Assembly (NCBI GenBank): GCA_964541895.1 | Contig: CAZISM010000127.1 | Location: 1 to 14,887, forward strand | Direction of reading: 5' to 3' | Origin: CAZISM01 sp964541895 | GTDB lineage: Bacteria > Zhuqueibacterota > Zhuqueibacteria > Residuimicrobiales > Residuimicrobiaceae | Length of the DNA: 14,887 nt | Part shown: positions 13,250-14,887 of the stretch, in pieces | Position numbering within the stretch: the first letter of the stretch is position 1 | Layout of the letters: each line of letters opens with the position of its first letter | Translations under genes and position numbers: made by a program | Notes under the pieces: generated by a model | What the model saw: the letters and a program-made list of their open reading frames with translations, nothing else | The model's database searches: none | What the model was told of the DNA's origin: nothing

Positions 13250-14465
13250 TTCGGTCCTCATCAAGCCGGCCGGACCGGACTGTAACCTCGCCTGCCAATA
13301 CTGTTTCTATCTGGAAAAAGCCGAACTGTTTCCTGAAACCCGACATCACCGCATGAGCGACGATATCCTGAAAGAAACCGTCAGGCAGGTGATGCAGCAG
13401 GGCGGGCAGAATATCAGCTTTGGCTGGCAGGGCGGCGAGCCGACATTAATGGGCCGTGACTTTTTCGAGCGCGCCATCCAGTATCAGGCCCGCTTTGGCC
13501 GTCAGGGCCAGGTGGTGGGCAATGGCCTGCAGACCAACGGCTGGCTCATCGACAAAGAGTGGGCCGCCCTTTTGCACGACGCCAACTTTCTCGTCGGACT
13601 CTCTCTCGATGGGCCGGAGCATGTGCACGACCGCTATCGCCGGACCGCCGGCGGCCAGGGCACCTGGCAGCGGGTGGCACAGGCGCGGGACGTTATGCTG
13701 GAGAACGGGGTGGAGGTGAACGCCCTGATTGTGGTCAACGACTATTCGGTGCAATTTGCCAAAGAGATATACGAGTATCACAAAAAGAACGGTCTGGTGC
13801 ACATGCAGTTCATTCCCTGCATGGAGCCGGATCCGCAGCAGCCTCACCGGCCCATCGCTTATGCTGTTCCGCCGGAACCGTACGGCGCGTTTTTGTGTAC
13901 GCTGTTCGACCTGTGGATGAGTGATTTCCGTTTCGGCAAACCCACTACCTTTATCCGCTGGTTCGATTCGCTGTTCTATACCTATGTGGACATGCCGGCG
14001 CCGGAGTGCACCCTGTTGCCAGAGTGCGGCGTTTATGTCGTGGTGGAACACAACGGTGATGTGTACAGCTGTGATTTTTTTGTCGATCCGGAATGGCGGT
14101 TGGGCAATGTCATGCAGGATCAGTTGCAGGAGCTGCTCAACAGCGCGCGACAGAATCAGTTCGGCAGCGCCAAAGCCATTCTTCATGAACGGTGTCAGAT
14201 CTGTCCGTGGCGGATGCATTGCCATGGCGGTTGTCCCAAGGATCGCCTGGTCAGTGGCGACGGCCTGGATCCGCTCTGTCCGGCCTATGAGACTTTTTTT
14301 GCCTATGCCGATGCCAAATTCAAAAAGCTGGCCTTTGACTGGAAAGTCGAGCAGGGCATTATAAAGCCTGATGAAACGATTAAAAAAGAGTGGCCGGGCG
14401 CGCAGCGAAATGATCCCTGTCCCTGCGGCAGCGGCAGGAAATACAAAAACTGCTGCATGCCGTAA
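13233..14465 (+). CDS. Anaerobic sulfatase-maturase-type radical SAM enzyme with SEC-C tail
   Basis: 410 residues. C17, C21 and C24 (CNLACQYC) hold the radical SAM 4Fe-4S cluster; GGEP is at 67-70. The SPASM-type region has C259, C265, C280, C334 and C321, C324, C330, C349. The first seven of these keep the spacing I recall for the two auxiliary clusters of the clostridial anSME, and D281 after C280 (YSCDFF) sits where its catalytic aspartate does. Such enzymes convert a Cys or Ser of a target, classically a sulfatase, to formylglycine without oxygen. Residues 391-408 (QRNDPCPCGSGRKYKNCC) add a SEC-C zinc motif like the SecA tail (C396, C398, C407, C408), beyond the usual length of about 370. 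No sulfatase lies in the window, so the target is open. The start overlaps the M20 gene by 17 bp. Confidence 0.93.
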   Translation: MRKAVNSVLIKPAGPDCNLACQYCFYLEKAELFPETRHHRMSDDILKETVRQVMQQGGQNISFGWQGGEPTLMGRDFFERAIQYQARFGRQGQVVGNGLQTNGWLIDKEWAALLHDANFLVGLSLDGPEHVHDRYRRTAGGQGTWQRVAQARDVMLENGVEVNALIVVNDYSVQFAKEIYEYHKKNGLVHMQFIPCMEPDPQQPHRPIAYAVPPEPYGAFLCTLFDLWMSDFRFGKPTTFIRWFDSLFYTYVDMPAPECTLLPECGVYVVVEHNGDVYSCDFFVDPEWRLGNVMQDQLQELLNSARQNQFGSAKAILHERCQICPWRMHCHGGCPKDRLVSGDGLDPLCPAYETFFAYADAKFKKLAFDWKVEQGIIKPDETIKKEWPGAQRNDPCPCGSGRKYKNCCMP

Positions 14466-14510
14466 TAAATGCACTTGGATCGCGAGCTACTTCCGAGTGT
14501 CAAGTCTTTA

Positions 14511-14524
14511 CCCGACAAGTCGGG
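14511..14524. repeat. Perfect short palindrome in the spacer before the dehydrogenase gene
   Basis: CCCGAC (14511-14516) and GTCGGG (14519-14524) are separated by AA. The first half plus AA and the second half are followed by ACAAGT, so GACAAGT and GGACAAGT also form an imperfect direct repeat. It starts 45 bp after the maturase stop; with no T-run directly after it, it is a poor intrinsic terminator and more likely an operator or an intergenic repeat. Confidence 0.45.
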
Positions 14525-14576
14525 ACAAGTTAAATTCTGTTAGCGCTCTATCAATTGCTGTCTCCAGGAGGGCTTT

Positions 14577-14887
14577 ATGCAAATACGTTTTAACGACCAG
14601 GTGGTACTCATCACCGGCGCCAGCACTGGTATCGGCCGTGCAGCCGCCATACAGTTCGGCAAGTGTGGCGCCAACGTGATAGTCAACTATAATAAAAGTG
14701 AGAACGAAGCCAAAGAGGTGGTGCAGGAAATACAATCCGCCGGCAGTCAGGCGCTGGCCGTGCAGGCCGATGTCGCCCGGCCTGAAGAAGTAAAGCGGCT
14801 GTTCGCTGAAGCCACGGCTGCCTTTGGCGGCCGCATCGATATTCTCGTCAACAACGCCGGCAGTCTGCTGGAGCGGACCAAACTGGC
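14577..14887 (+). CDS. Short-chain dehydrogenase/reductase (SDR), N-terminal part, cut by window end
   Basis: 103 codons to the window edge, beginning MQIRFNDQVVLITGASTGIG. TGASTGIG (13-20) is the TGxxxGIG nucleotide-binding motif, VQADVARPEE lies around 64-73, and DILVNNAGSLLER follows (NNAG near 91-94): a classical SDR Rossmann fold. The catalytic Ser-Tyr-Lys part would lie beyond the window. An asparagine-rich VNYNKSENEAKEV segment after the second strand suggests NADP-type or FabG-like relatives, but the substrate is not readable. The start is well supported by AGGAGG at 14566-14571, five bases upstream. It is 111 bp downstream of the maturase, in the same direction, with its own strong ribosome-binding site. 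Confidence 0.92.
   Translation, partial: MQIRFNDQVVLITGASTGIGRAAAIQFGKCGANVIVNYNKSENEAKEVVQEIQSAGSQALAVQADVARPEEVKRLFAEATAAFGGRIDILVNNAGSLLERTKL

Noticed and set aside
14466..14576. A tRNA or other structured RNA gene in the spacer before the SDR gene
   Set aside because: Only a 6-bp palindrome is present; no cloverleaf arms or TTCRA-type loop could be found.

Overview
The window looks like part of a scaffold from a bacterium of the FCB group (Bacteroidetes/Calditrichota/KSB1-like lineages). The main evidence is the 930-residue secreted protein at 1096-3888, which ends in a type IX secretion sorting domain (YPNPFN near the start, SGVYFYRL near the end). Tat signals, an anaerobic sulfatase-maturase-type radical SAM enzyme and GC-rich codon use suit an anaerobic or microaerobic polysaccharide-degrading lifestyle, but the phylum is an inference. 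Three runs of exactly 100 N (3938-4037, 10095-10194, 11703-11802) are scaffold joins of unknown true length.

Layout. Positions 1-861 (minus strand) hold a Tat-exported ThuA-domain protein followed by the first 24 codons of a probable EamA-type transporter. Divergent from them is the large type IX secretion cargo protein, built from Ig-like repeats, a carbohydrate-binding-like module and a LamG-like domain. It ends at a hairpin that can serve as a two-way terminator facing a small membrane-anchored protein on the minus strand (4044-4385). From 4569 to about 10094 everything is on the plus strand. First comes rpsU-yqeY, closed by a strong hairpin terminator. Then comes a tightly packed run cvpA-mutS2-inositol-monophosphatase-like gene-small membrane protein-YdjM-like membrane hydrolase; within it mutS2 and the next three genes are joined by stop/start overlaps. 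An iron-containing alcohol dehydrogenase follows gap 2.

The only long stretch without genes is 11362-12121. It is filled by a tandem array of a 235-bp unit with copies identical apart from one base, made of several strong hairpins. The array contains gap 3. The two sequences on either side of the gap share exactly 55 bp, which suggests that the gap is an assembly-graph artefact inside the array. The array is the most unusual thing in the window.

The last part holds an M20 metallohydrolase overlapping a radical SAM maturase that carries an added SEC-C zinc-binding tail, then a short spacer with a perfect palindrome, then the start of a short-chain dehydrogenase cut by the window end.

No tRNA, rRNA, CRISPR array, transposase or phage gene was recognised.
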